This document shows, piece by piece, positions 23,458-34,184 of a DNA stretch of 64,000 nt (within the stretch, counting starts at the first letter, position 1; every line of letters starts with the position of its first letter). Location of the stretch: NCBI GenBank assembly GCA_946122785.1, contig CAMGYJ010000003.1:26243811-26307810 (forward strand). The letters are read 5' to 3'. The notes beneath the pieces were generated by a model that ran no database searches, was not told the DNA's origin, and was given only the letters and a program-made list of their open reading frames with translations. The stretch comes from Linum tenue. Its lineage: Eukaryota > Streptophyta > Magnoliopsida > Malpighiales > Linaceae. The position numbers were made by a program, and so were the translations under genes.

Positions 23458-24171
23458 GGGTAATTAGCATAAATGGTCACAAACCTTTGCACTTAGTACA
23501 AAACAGTCACAAACCTTTAATTTGTAACCTTTTGATAACAAAACTTTTTATTTAGAACAGAACGGTCACAAATTAAACAGTGTGACCATTTCATATCAGT
23601 TCGAACTTTTGTTACCGTGTCGTTGCAAATTAGACTTTTGGTGACCGTTTTGTACACATTAAGTTCAAAAGTTTGAACGATCAATCACCGTTACAATTTG
23701 CTCTAGTTGTATGGTGGTTTTGTTAATGTATGTGAATGATATGATCGTCATAAATGATGACAATGAGAGAATTCAATGGCTCACAAACGGGTTCCAGACT
23801 GCTTTTTAGTTGAAAAAACTCTGTCTACTTTCTTACTTTCTTGGTATCGAAATTGAAAGGTCAACTGAGGGCATTCTTTTTCGGCAAAGCAAATATGCCG
23901 ATGAACACATGACCTGACATCTTATATGTTGTTCAAGTGGTTAGTGTCATATACTTAACGAACAAACAACCCGACCTCAAAACATGACAAACATTTAATT
24001 TGTAACGATTCGGTAACAAACCTTTGCACATAAAACAAAACGGCCACAAGTTAAATAGCAGTGACCATTTTATACAATTTCAAAGTTTTGTTACCGTATT
24101 GTTACAAATTAAAGGTTTGTGACCGTTTTGTACTAAGTGAAAAGGTTTGAAACCATTTATGCTAATTATCC
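23458..24171. mobile_element. Small MULE (MITE-like, 714 bp) with 10-bp TSD
   Basis: Ends GGGTAATTAGCATAAATGG and its inverted counterpart at 24,171, with long imperfect TIRs (over 200 bp) made of 'ggtcacaaacctttaatttg' type words. Direct duplications GAGAAAGGAT lie at 23,448-23,457 and 24,172-24,181. The interior contains a decayed copia reverse-transcriptase fragment. Confidence 0.88.
23720..23915 (+). pseudogene. Copia reverse-transcriptase fragment inside the MULE
   Basis: Translation from 23,720 gives 'LLMYVNDMIVINDD', where the catalytic YVDD is degenerate (YVND), then after an in-frame stop 'SYFLGIEIERSTEGILF' and 'QSKYADEH'. These correspond to the copia RT active site and the segment just downstream. 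There is no LTR and no other pol domain, so it is either an acquired fragment or a truncated insertion within the MULE. Confidence 0.82.
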
Positions 24172-24181
24172 GAGAAAGGAT

Positions 24182-25458
24182 AGATAAAATCGTACTCATA
24201 TATATCAAAACCAAGAGTTACATAATCAATGAACTTCTAGGGTTTGGAAACCTACACAACTAAGAAACTAGCCTCTCATGGGCACGAGATTCTAGGAGAA
24301 CATCAGTCAAAACAAGACCCTCAAATTGTCCTCTACATAGGCGGCCAGAACAATGAATCAGCGGCAAGACCACCTTTTGCCACTGATTCAACTTCTGAGT
24401 TCGGCTTCACTAACGACCCTTTAATGCCTCCTACCACTTACCCCTTAATTTCTATGCCTAGGGGTCTATCTATAGGCCTATGCATCAATTTTTTTTTGGA
24501 GGAAAGGTCAGCCTAGAACACGTTTTTCGAGCTTGTTTGGGTCTCTTCCATCTTGGCCACCACAATTGGCATATTTGTTGAGATTCTAGGCTCAATCTAG
24601 AGACCCCCTAAAATGGCGAACAAGGCGCCATTTTGGGCTTTGGTCCACTGAATCCCATGACGATTCTTGGGCTTGATCCATTCTTGCATTATGATTTCCA
24701 GTAGTTGGGTCTTGATGTTCACTTACTCGTACAAGATGTTCCACTAGGATGCTTTGACCTGAAAGCACAAGAAACACTAGCAAAAGTGCATCACAATAGT
24801 AAAAACAATACTAGAGCTACTAAAACGCACCTTAAGTGATTATTAAGCAAATGCAAGTGATTATGGCACTTAAAATGTGAAACTTATTCAATTCTAGCCA
24901 TAATAAAGGGTATAAATAGTCTTTCTATGTGTTATCAAGTAACCCCACACTTGAACTTTGCTTCTCCCCAAGCAAACCACACTCATAATTATAAGTGTCA
25001 AAATATGACCCGACCCGAGTAACCCGCCCAACCAACCAGATCCGCAACCCGCCCGCAATCCGAATGGACTAAAAGTCACCGACCCGCAACCCGAATGACC
25101 CGTAACCCGATTAACCCACAACCCGATTGACCCACAACCCGCTTGACCCGAACCCGATTGACCCGCAACCCGCTTGACCCGCAACCCGACTAACCCGAAC
25201 CCGATTAACCCAACCCGAACCCGCCCGATTAGAACGAATAATACTACATAATATATTTTAGTGCATAAATATTATATATAGATAATATATATATAAAGTT
25301 TACCTGACTTTGCCCTGTTATTTTTTCATCTTTCCCACCAAGAATAAAACTCTATTTTGTATTGCCAATTGCCATTAAATTGAACCACATAATACTATAA
25401 TAGTCTCATTGTCTGTCTTAGTAGATAAATAAAAATCCTAGAAGGGTTATAAACATTT
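24182..25458. other. Intergenic repeat-derived DNA
   Basis: No gene is supported. The 24,800-24,980 stretch ends with 'ccccacacttgaactttgct', followed by 'ccccaagcaaac', a style seen in non-coding parts of plant retroelements. The minisatellite at 24,984-25,240 follows. Confidence 0.5.
24984..25240. repeat. Degenerate 15-16 bp ACCCG minisatellite
   Basis: The unit is close to 'aacccgattgacccgc' and recurs with substitutions. A related array lies at 30,238-30,515. The left flank 'gtgtcaaaatatgacccg' resembles the inverted right flank of the other array, so both may be parts of one non-autonomous transposon family. Confidence 0.8.
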
Positions 25459-27415
25459 CACTACAAGAAAAACAATGTTTTGCACCGGTTGCTTTGTGTT
25501 GGTTAACTTAAACGACACAAATTTTAGAATTTTTGTCGGTTATTTGAGTCGGGTAAGTGCCCGATGCCATTCTTTTGCTATTTATGTCGGTTAAATCTGC
25601 AACCGACACAATTCTCTAATATTTGTGTCGGTTAACATTTGAGTCTGCCAAAACCAGCACAATTATTCGAATTGAGTCGTTTCTTAACTGGCACAAAGTT
25701 CAATTTCAATTTTTTGGGGTTATTGACTCTAAAATATTTTCACATACCCGCCCAAATACCCCCTTCCCACCCAAATTGGCTCTCAATATTTCAATCATGG
25801 CCAAAATTTCCCAAGCGGGAGATTTCCCTCCCAATGTGCCTTGTTTAGATTTTTATCCGTCTCTCTTTTTCCCTAATCTGATTAGTCGCTTCCCTCTTCA
25901 CTGTTCTTCTTTTCTCCACAAATTTCCCCTCTACTCTATCCATGGTGACGACCAGTACCACCTCAACCTAAAAATCTCCCATCGCAGGCTTCTTAGTCTC
26001 CACCAGTGTCTCGATTTGGCGATTCATCTCCTTCTTCTCCACAAAATGAAGGCCAAGCATGTGTTGGGTCCAGTTTTAATTGATTTCAGATGGTGGTAAA
26101 GCCACACTAGAAGCCATAGCGGCGCAACTCAGGGGGTTGTGGAGGCGGTGGTAAAGTGGCTGGAGGAGGAAAAATGAAGGGCTTGAGCGAGGGTGAGCTA
26201 GGTTTGGATTTGGGATTTTGTTTTCTATGTGCCTGGGTTTGTGGGTGCCCTTGTGTTCTCTGGATCTGGTGGTTCCTTTTCTGTAGCCATGTTGGGATTC
26301 ATAGAAAGAGGGGAGGAAAGCAGGGGAGGGCCGCTGGCGAATTGAGAGGAGCTGGAGATTCTGGGTCCAATGGCTTGCAAAGACAGCAGGAGATTCTGGG
26401 TTTCCGAACAATATAGAAAGATGATTGCTTCTGGAGAAGCAAGCTTGAGATTCTGGGTTTCCGACATGCTCTACAGAAGAACGGTCAGAGGCAGCTTGTA
26501 AGATCCGTTGGAGATCCAGAGCCAGGCGGCAAAGATCCAGCGGAGAGCCAGATTTATTTGGCGTGAGACGCAAAATGGCCGGTGGGGAGGATTTGAGACC
26601 CAAAGTGGGTGATTTGCGTGAGGTGAACGACGAGGAGGGTGGATGCAGATTCGTCGTGGTGGCTGGATTTTCGTGAGAAAGAAACAAGCCTGGCGGGTAG
26701 AGGTGGCAAATGGATTGGATCCATGGGTTGGTGGATAGGATTGGTGGATCCATGGATCAAATGGATTGGATCCAATGGATTGGTGGATTCTTGGATTGGA
26801 TCAAGTGGATTGGTGGATTATCTATGAATTCAAATGACATCCTCAACCTTGGACCAATATGTAAAATGTGAAAAGTTTAGGTACTAAAATGTTATAATGA
26901 AAAATTTTAGGTACCAAAACGTAATTTTCCAATGATATTTTTCGTATAAAAAATTAAATTTTGGGTACCAAAATGTAAAATATAAAAATTATAGGTACCA
27001 AACCATAATTTGCCATTTGGATCCATGGATTGATCCATAAATCCACCAATCTAATTGGATTTGGATCAAATGGATTGGATTTAAATGGATTGGATTAGGT
27101 GGATATTTTTAATAGATTGATGGATTGGATTGAGAATTGCCACCTCTACTGGCGGGTGGATAGATTAACGGAGATTGAAACAGGCCGGCGACTAGATGCG
27201 TCTGGCCCGGACAATTTTTTTTATAAAAAAAGTGGTGATTTGAGTTGGTTAGTCAACCGAGACAAATGTTACAATTAAAATAAAAAATGCGTTTTTTTTC
27301 TTTAATGAATTGACTCGATTTTGAACCGACATAAATATGATTTATGACGGTTATTTCAGCGGTTGTCCAAAACCAACACAAATTCGTTTAGTGTTTGGTT
27401 GGTGTGTATAAATAA
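25459..27415. mobile_element. CACTA (En/Spm-type) fragment, one terminus only
   Basis: The left terminus CACTACAAGAAAA at 25,459 is the canonical plant CACTA end. It is followed by subterminal words of the 'gtcggttaa' / 'aaccgacac' kind to about 25,650. Inverted versions recur at about 27,240-27,380, but I cannot find the closing TTTTCTTGTAGTG, so the right end is lost or strongly decayed. The left 3-bp TSD would be TTT. No transposase is seen. Serine/proline-rich open frames on the minus strand here look spurious. A hAT MITE is inserted inside. Confidence 0.72.
26698..27148. mobile_element. hAT-type MITE (451 bp) nested in CACTA
   Basis: Termini TAGAGGTGGCAA ... TTGCCACCTCTA form perfect 12-bp TIRs. 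Exact 8-bp duplications CTGGCGGG lie at 26,690-26,697 and 27,149-27,156. Subterminal repeats of 'tggattggatc' fill both arms; the core has repeated 'taggtaccaaaa' words. No coding. Confidence 0.93.
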
Positions 27416-27657
27416 TATATATAGATAACACACATACATATGAAAAACATGATTGACTTAACTAAACCAATCATATATCAGTACCTAATAATTACATCAT
27501 TTTTCTTCCACACATAATATAACTAGTCACTTAACATTGTCAAAATATTAACCTAACATAAGAAGTTTCGTAATAGTACATAAGTCATAACTCATAACCT
27601 AACTCCAATCATAAGAAGACACATAACAATTTGCTTACTAAGTTCTACCATATCGAA

Positions 27658-29520
27658 AATAGTAGGATTAGGACGTATGTTCTTCTCAATAATCGAATAT
27701 AAAATTGACGTAACTTACATTCTTCACATAACATAGGTTATAGTTTATAGGCAAAATGCATCTGTGTAGCCAAAACTTTGACGTTTGTGACAATAATAGC
27801 CACTTTTGGAGAAATACAAAAAATAGCCAAAATTTTGAATTTCGCATGACAAATATAGCCATTTCCGTCCAAAATTTTAACGGTGTTACAAATTCCATCT
27901 GTTATGTTAACGGTACGCTAGCTGGAATGCCAAATCATTGCCACGTAAGGGACAACTCAGCCTCATTTGCCACATATATGCCATGTCACAATTAATTATT
28001 TTGTGTTTAGAAAAAATAACTATTTTATTTGTATTGATATCTTTCTCTTTCCTCCCCGCCATAAGCTTCCATATTTTGACGCATGATCTAGTCGGATATT
28101 CCCTCTCCCCCTCTACCACCCCTGTTGCCGACGAGTAAACATTGGGAGCCTTTGGGTCCTTAAGAACCCCAAACCCAGAACCAATTTGAGGCAACCATTA
28201 TCAGACCCTCCTCGGCTCCTTCTTCCCCAAGTGAAATGCATATGTAGAAAGCCACCCAAAAACCCCAAAATGTCAGATGTAAAATCCAAAAAGTCACAGC
28301 TGTTAATGGTGGTCGAGCAGACACCATCCCCATCGGCGGAAGCCATAGAAACTCAATTGAGAGGGCCAACGATCCTCACTGTCGTTTTCGATGGCGCCGT
28401 CACACAAAATCGTTGGTCTTCCATGGCCTTGAGGATGCTGATTGCTCTGCCGTCCTTGATTTCCCCCTTTCCTGCAACAAAAACCCCAAACCCCAAATCC
28501 CTAAATCTCTGTTTCGTTCTCACCAGCGACAGAGATAGCGAACCCGAATATCCACATCATGCGCCAAAAGATCTATCCCTCCTCTCTGCATCTACAACCC
28601 CAGCGTATCGAAGAAATCAAAACTGGAGCTCATCGACACAATCTTCAGAATATCCAGATCTTGCCGTCGTCGAGCACTCGTCGATCCCGAACCCAAATCC
28701 CTTTCTCCGACACGAATCGAGGGTCAGAGTTTTGTGGCTCCATCTCTTCTATGTCTACTTAGATCTTACATGGCCTCGGAGAACTACAACGAGCCGGCTC
28801 TAGTGGAATCCATCTTTGCCATTAATTTCGAATCTTCGTCCTCTCCTTCCGTCCAGCTGTGGAATCGTCTTATGGCCGACAAGACAATGGGTGGAGAGAG
28901 GGAGCACGATGGAGCGTCGGTCACTTGCAGGTCGGTGTGTGCAGCGGTTAGGTAGTGGGTGGAGAGAGGGAGCACGATGGAGATGAGGCGGCGCTGAGTG
29001 AACGGAAGGGGAAAGAAGATAGAGGGGAGAGAAATTAAAAATGCTTAATAAATTTATTTTTATTATTTTTTTAATATTTCCACCTCACACCGTTATTGAT
29101 AAAAATGTTGCCAGATTAGCTTTTTCGTCAATCTAGTCAGCACGTTAGATAACACCGTTAAAGAATTGGATGGAAGTGGCTATTTTGTGCATTTCTCAGA
29201 AAGTGGCTATTATTGGCAAATACTCGAAAATTATGGCTATACAAGTGTATTTTGCCTAGTTTATACCAACAATTTCATAACATATAACTATAGTTCATGG
29301 TTTAAGGTTAGTGCATAGGGTATACGGTCGTGGACTCGTGGTTTAGAGTTAGGAGGATTAGGACGTATGTTCTTCTCAATAACCGAATCTAAATTGACTT
29401 ATCTTACATTCTTCACATAACATACGTTATAGTTTATACGAATAATTTCATAACATATAACTATAGTTCATCGTTTATGGTTAGTGTATAGGGTATAAGG
29501 TCATGGTTTAGAGTTTAGTG
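27658..29520. repeat. Tandem duplication of host DNA, one copy carrying a MULE
   Basis: Copy A (27,658-27,749 plus 29,257-29,350) and copy B (29,351-29,520) share 'ggattaggacgtatgttctt', 'cattcttcacataacata' and 'cataacatataactatagtt' in the same order. Copy A is interrupted by the MULE 27,750-29,256; copy B is continuous through 'tagtttata', the site duplicated around the MULE. Confidence 0.85.
27750..29256. mobile_element. MULE (1,507 bp) with TSD TAGTTTATA, possible Pack-MULE
   Basis: It starts GGCAAAATGCATCTGTGTAG and ends ATACAAGTGTATTTTGCC, with imperfect TIRs of about 150 bp. The exact 9-bp duplication lies at 27,741-27,749 and 29,257-29,265. The interior (about 28,130-29,000) is GC-richer and open in several frames (28,186-28,803 on +), which suggests acquired coding DNA, but I do not recognise any product. 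No MURA. Confidence 0.88.
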
Positions 29521-32500
29521 TTTGGGTTATGGTAAAGGGTTGAGGTTAGTTTTAGGGTAATGTATGGTTGATGGTGTTATAGGATAAGGGTTTAGGATTT
29601 CTTCATGGTTATGCTTTATGATAGATATTTTGGTTTATATATTTTATTATTTAATCTGTTTAACAATTAATTTAGCTATTTAGTAAAAAACGCATTTAAA
29701 ACATTTTGAAAACTTGTGAATGTACATCGTACATCTATCATATTCAAATGACATCCCGACCAACGGATCGAACAACAAACTTGTTAATCGGTATACAATT
29801 TATCATTTATAATAATAAATATCAAAGGAAGAACAAAATGTTCACCAAAAAATTAAGGGAAATTTTTTGAATAAAAATTCAACAATTCAATCCCCAAATA
29901 TCTGTCCCAAAATTCCCTCCCCATACCCACAAAAGAACTTTTAAAACCCCGCCTAAGATTTGGTCCCAAATTCCCTCCCAAACCCGCAAAACACTTTTAA
30001 ATCCCTTGCACTATATTTTGTCCAAAGGCCAAAATTCCCTCCCAGCCTCCTTTATTGTAACAAAAAATATATATAATATTAATAATATATTTTTTTAATT
30101 CTTTAATGAATTGACATTAGTTAAGAAGGGAAAATACAAAATGGTTGCGTGAACCCAGGCCCAGCCTCATTGCAAAATGGTGACTGGTGAGTTTGTTTTA
30201 AATTAGTGTAATAACTAATTAAAAAAAACTTGATGGTTTGGACCGAACAACCCGCAACCCGACCTGTTGTAACCCGCAATCCGATCAACCCGAACCCGAT
30301 TGATCCGCAACCCGATCAACCTGTAACCCGTTTGATCCGCAACCCGATCGACCCGAACCCGATTTTCCCGCAACCCGATCGACCCGCAACCCGATCAATC
30401 CGCAACCCAATCAACCCGAACCTGCTTGACCCACAACCCGATCGACCCGCGACCCGATTAACCCGCGACCCAACTGAACCCGACCCGAACCCGCTCGAAC
30501 CCGCCCGATTGACACCTAGACTCATAATCGTACATCTCACTAAACCTCTAAGATGACACATGATTTTTTATCATAGATAGTGAATCATAAGCAGCTTACA
30601 TGGTCAACCCTCGCACTTAAAAAATTAGACCAGATCAATGAGGTGCATATCTCATAAGGACAATCTGGCCAATCTCTATCAATCATAAGCTCTTAACTCA
30701 ACTCGAGAGTCAAAAAAACATTTGGGTGAAGCTTTTTGCAAGCTTTATTTGAAAGTTTAAGCACATATTTTTCTTTATTTGACAATGAGATTTTTATGTC
30801 CTCTCTTTACGAGTAGCATGTCGATTTTTATGCTTTTTGTAGCAGAAGTGGGTTTACATGGGTACATCGTAGGCTTGATCAAGTAAGATCAATTTCCGCA
30901 CCTTAGCACTACATAAGGGCTTTGTTTATCTCTTTTTTTTCTCTATTGTGTGGAGAGGCAATGTTATAGATGGTTGTTGGAAGCCCTATCTGTGCCCTAT
31001 AAGCATATTTCTCAAACTACATTTTATTCAACGAGAGATTGCACTAGATAAGCAACATCGTATGACTGCGAACCGATGCTCAATGAAATCGTTCCTATTC
31101 TCTCTTTGCAATAAGTGATTGGCTCACATGTGGTATACTTTACCCCAACCTTTATTTGTAAAGTTAGAATCTTTTATACGACTTTGTCGAGTAGAATTTT
31201 TGGATGTATATAAAGATACCGTTCGACCCAAATAAAAGTTTTAAAGCATGAGACCCGTTGGAAGAGTATAAGAACTCACAAAGGTTAGTGATAGTTATTG
31301 TATCCAAACATTTCGAATAGTCTTTAGTCTCATGATGAGGACAACTTTCATAGCCCCTATACTAGCCTCCCTAGATCACGTATTAATGTAGATACTAGCA
31401 ATTCAAAGTAAGATAAGTTTTGGAATTGCTTTGGGGAGTGTGACATTATTTCGAACAATTTGAAATTCTTATGATTTGCAATAATGCACACAATTGTAAC
31501 CCATATGTCGAGGTGGATCCATGAAGTGCAATCTACTAAACTCACCCCACACTTTAAAGGGGCCAATTTTCCCATTGGCCTAACAAGGAAGAGTAGAACG
31601 AATACACCTCGATTGTTGGAATGATCCATGCACAGTTGGCTAGTTCCTCTTGGTTCATGGTACTTAACGGAAAAGAAAGGAGAAGGAAAACAGAGAGAGC
31701 AAGCGTGCCATCTCCTCAACCTAAGGCAAGCACCTTCGAAAGGTATACCTAACGGTTCTCTTGAATGCAAAACCAAGTCATTTAAGCTGCAACAAAGGAG
31801 GTTGCAGCTCATAGCAAAGATTCTCCTAACTCAAACAACGGAGAGCAAAACAACTAATGCTAGGTGACATGCACATTGCAAGACCATGTTTGCATAGAAT
31901 ATGTGTGTTCTCATAAGCGATGAGCCTTATCTTCGGCCAATTATTGGATTCCTTGTATTTTTGCTTATGAACGAGCCGTACACAACGATTGGAGGCCGAT
32001 TATCCAAAAGTAGGACGATTGGAAGTGGCAACACCCTCACTTCCCAAGGGGAGAGTGTCACTCTTAAGGTGCGCCAAAATCATGTATTTTGTTTCATTGT
32101 TGAACATATTGTTGCTAAAAATGTAATTTAATCCTACATTGTAGTGCTTATAATTATCTTAAATAAAAATGTGTGGTGACATTTATATATATATATTTTT
32201 TACGATAATATGTAATAAAAAATTTCAGTCCCCTCCTGAACTTCAAATCCTGACTCCGTATCTAATCCCAATATGTGAATTTTCTTAACTTTTGTTATTA
32301 ATATGCTTCAAACATATTGTGGATATTGCTGACACATGTTGTGATTTGTAAATATCCTCATAGAACACGTGGTGTGAACACTCTAATTGAACACATACCG
32401 TGAATAATTTTAGCGCATGTCGTGAATGCGATGCATGTAGTACCCCTGAAAAGAACATCTCAAATTATATGGCAAAATATATGGATATTGGTCTTATTAG

Positions 32501-32785
32501 GGGGAAAACAATTTCTTACTAAAATGATAATTTTTAACTAAAAATTAAAGAAAATAAAACCGTCAGAATGCGCTGACAGGGAATGAGTTCACAAGAGGAT
32601 AGTGCTTATGCAGTTGAGCTACCATTGCATTTGCAGCCGGCTGGTCGTAGCAGCTCTATGGTAGATTCAGTTCCCCCATTCGGGACTGTCAGTCAATGAG
32701 TAGGTTTCAGTTTTGCCAGTTAATAGTTAATACCAGTTTTCGGTTGCATTAGAGTATGCCTGCATCAGAAGTTGGGCTTGTTCCT
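29521..32785. other. Intergenic, repeat-derived, no gene supported
   Basis: 29,480-29,600 has telomere-like 'tttagggtt' style words. 29,880-30,060 repeats 'aaattccctccca'. The ACCCG array follows at 30,238. 30,520-32,785 shows only short frames on both strands; the 151-codon minus frame at 31,357-31,812 has no family features. Confidence 0.5.
30238..30515. repeat. Degenerate 15-16 bp ACCCG minisatellite (second array)
   Basis: Same unit type as 24,984-25,240 ('cccgatcaacccgaa', 'cccgatcgacccgc'). It ends 'cgggcgggttcg'-type on the complement and 'ttgacacctag' on +. Confidence 0.8.
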
Positions 32786-33125
32786 TAGCTAGATCTGTAG
32801 GTGCTGTAGCAAAACTTATTGCAAAAGAGGGGAAATCGACAACATTAAAATTATCTTATGGGGAGGTGCGTTTAATATCCAAAAATTGCTCAGCAACAGT
32901 CGGACAAGTAGGAAATGTTGGGGTGAACCATAAAAGTTTGGGTAGAGCCGGATCTAAATGTTGGCTAGACAAGCGTCCTGTAGTAAAAGGAGTAGTTACG
33001 AATCCTATAGACCATCCCCATGGGGCCATGGGGGTGGTGAAGGGAGGGCCCCAATTGGTAGAAAAAAACCTGCAACCCTTTGGGATTATCCTACACTTGG
33101 AAGAAGAAGTAGAAAAAGGAATAAA
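32786..33125 (+). pseudogene. Plastid-derived rpl2 3' fragment (NUPT)
   Basis: Translation matches the C-terminal half of plastid ribosomal protein L2: '[13 protein letters not shown]', '[20 protein letters not shown]', 'KSLGRAGSK', 'DHPHG', then in another frame '[14 protein letters not shown]' and '[10 protein letters not shown]'. A frame change near 33,025 and substitutions show decay. It is cut off before the normal end. rps19 follows in the plastid S10-operon order, so this is a transferred plastid segment rather than a nuclear gene. Confidence 0.92.
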
Positions 33126-33395
33126 TATGGGAAAATTGCAAGATTGGTCACTGGGATTACCAAAAACGTTCATGTTTGATCACTGAAAATATTTTCATTC
33201 ATGGTCACTAGATTTAGTTTAACCATCCAAGTTTGGTCGCTCTCCGTTAGTCTCCGTCCACTTCTGTTAACGGCGTCAATGTTGTGCTGACGTGGCTAAC
33301 AGACATGCTGAGTCATAATTTGATTCTACGTCATCGTAGTAAATAGGAGAGAAAATCGAATTTGTTTCTTCCTCGTTTTTAAAAAAAAAAGGAGA
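33126..33395. mobile_element. Single TIR arm of a MULE-like MITE within the plastid insertion
   Basis: It begins 'ggaaaattgcaagattggtc' and continues with 'ggtcactag', 'gttaacggcgtcaatg' and 'gctgacgtggc' words of the type found in plant MULE TIRs. It separates rpl2 from rps19, which are normally about 60 bp apart. The second TIR and TSD are not visible, so the boundary is approximate. Confidence 0.55.
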
Positions 33396-33403
33396 AATTC
33401 ACT

Positions 33404-33655
33404 GTGGCACGTTCATTAGAAAAAAATCCTTTTGTAGCAAATTATTTATTAATAAAAATAAATAAGCTTAACATAAAGGCAGAAAAAGAAATCATAGTAA
33501 CGTGGTCCCGGGCATCTACCATTATACCCACAATGATTGGCCATACTATTGCTATCCATAATGGAAAAGAGCATTTACCTGTTTATATAACAGACCGTAT
33601 GGTGGGCCATAAATTGGGAGAATTTTCACCGACTCGAAATTTTCAGGGAAACATC
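33404..33655 (+). pseudogene. Plastid-derived rps19 copy (NUPT)
   Basis: A GTG at 33,404 opens a frame with '[10 protein letters not shown]', 'INKLN', '[19 protein letters not shown]', '[19 protein letters not shown]' and '[12 protein letters not shown]', the plastid ribosomal protein S19. Plastid rps19 commonly starts with GTG, and that start is preserved. The extreme C-terminus diverges after about 33,640 and the frame ends at 33,673. No nuclear promoter or transit peptide is seen, so it is probably not expressed. Confidence 0.92.
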
Positions 33656-33674
33656 GTTAGCGTACTTAAGTGAT

Positions 33675-34184
33675 TTTACACCAACATTCATTGTCAGAAA
33701 AAACGTTTTGTTTTGTGATGATGCGTCACCTTAACGAACACGTCCAAAACTACGCCGTCCTACGAACATTCGACAAACTCTTGAGCTCGGATCATCAGAA
33801 AGGTTAGAAACCATGTAACAACGTTGCGGCAAACCCCCAACAAATTTGCGCCATTTTCCCCCTCTCAACTCAAAACTCCAGAATACAGATTGGGGTAGAA
33901 GGAAACGTCGCGTGTGCAACTGTGTAAAGGGTAATTAGCCCAAGAAGAGGTAGGAAGGAAGGAACAAAGGAAAAAAGACATTTGTTGAATCATACATCAT
34001 ATACAACCACCCATTTCCAATCCCCACCCCGTTTCTAATTTGATGTAAACCTAATTACCCCCGATAACCATCGTTTATACCCTCTGTAAAATACCTCTAG
34101 TCTGTGCCTGCACACATACAAATGACTATGACCACGACGACGATGATGATGGAACTATATACCGTCTCTGTCTCTGTGTATGTC
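33675..34184. other. Intergenic and 3' UTR of TLC gene
   Basis: No gene. The right 100-150 bp are probably the 3' UTR of the minus-strand TLC-domain gene. Confidence 0.55.

Noticed and set aside
26076..26753. 225-codon minus-strand open frame within the CACTA fragment
   Set aside because: Pro/Ser-rich with no domain, and it runs into the nested hAT MITE, so it spans two transposons.
31357..31812. 151-codon minus-strand open frame
   Set aside because: No recognisable family, no splice or regulatory context, Cys/Ser-rich composition typical of chance frames.
32786..33673. Functional nuclear ribosomal protein genes rpl2/rps19
   Set aside because: Plastid sequence with frame changes, truncation and an insertion; no transit peptide or nuclear promoter.
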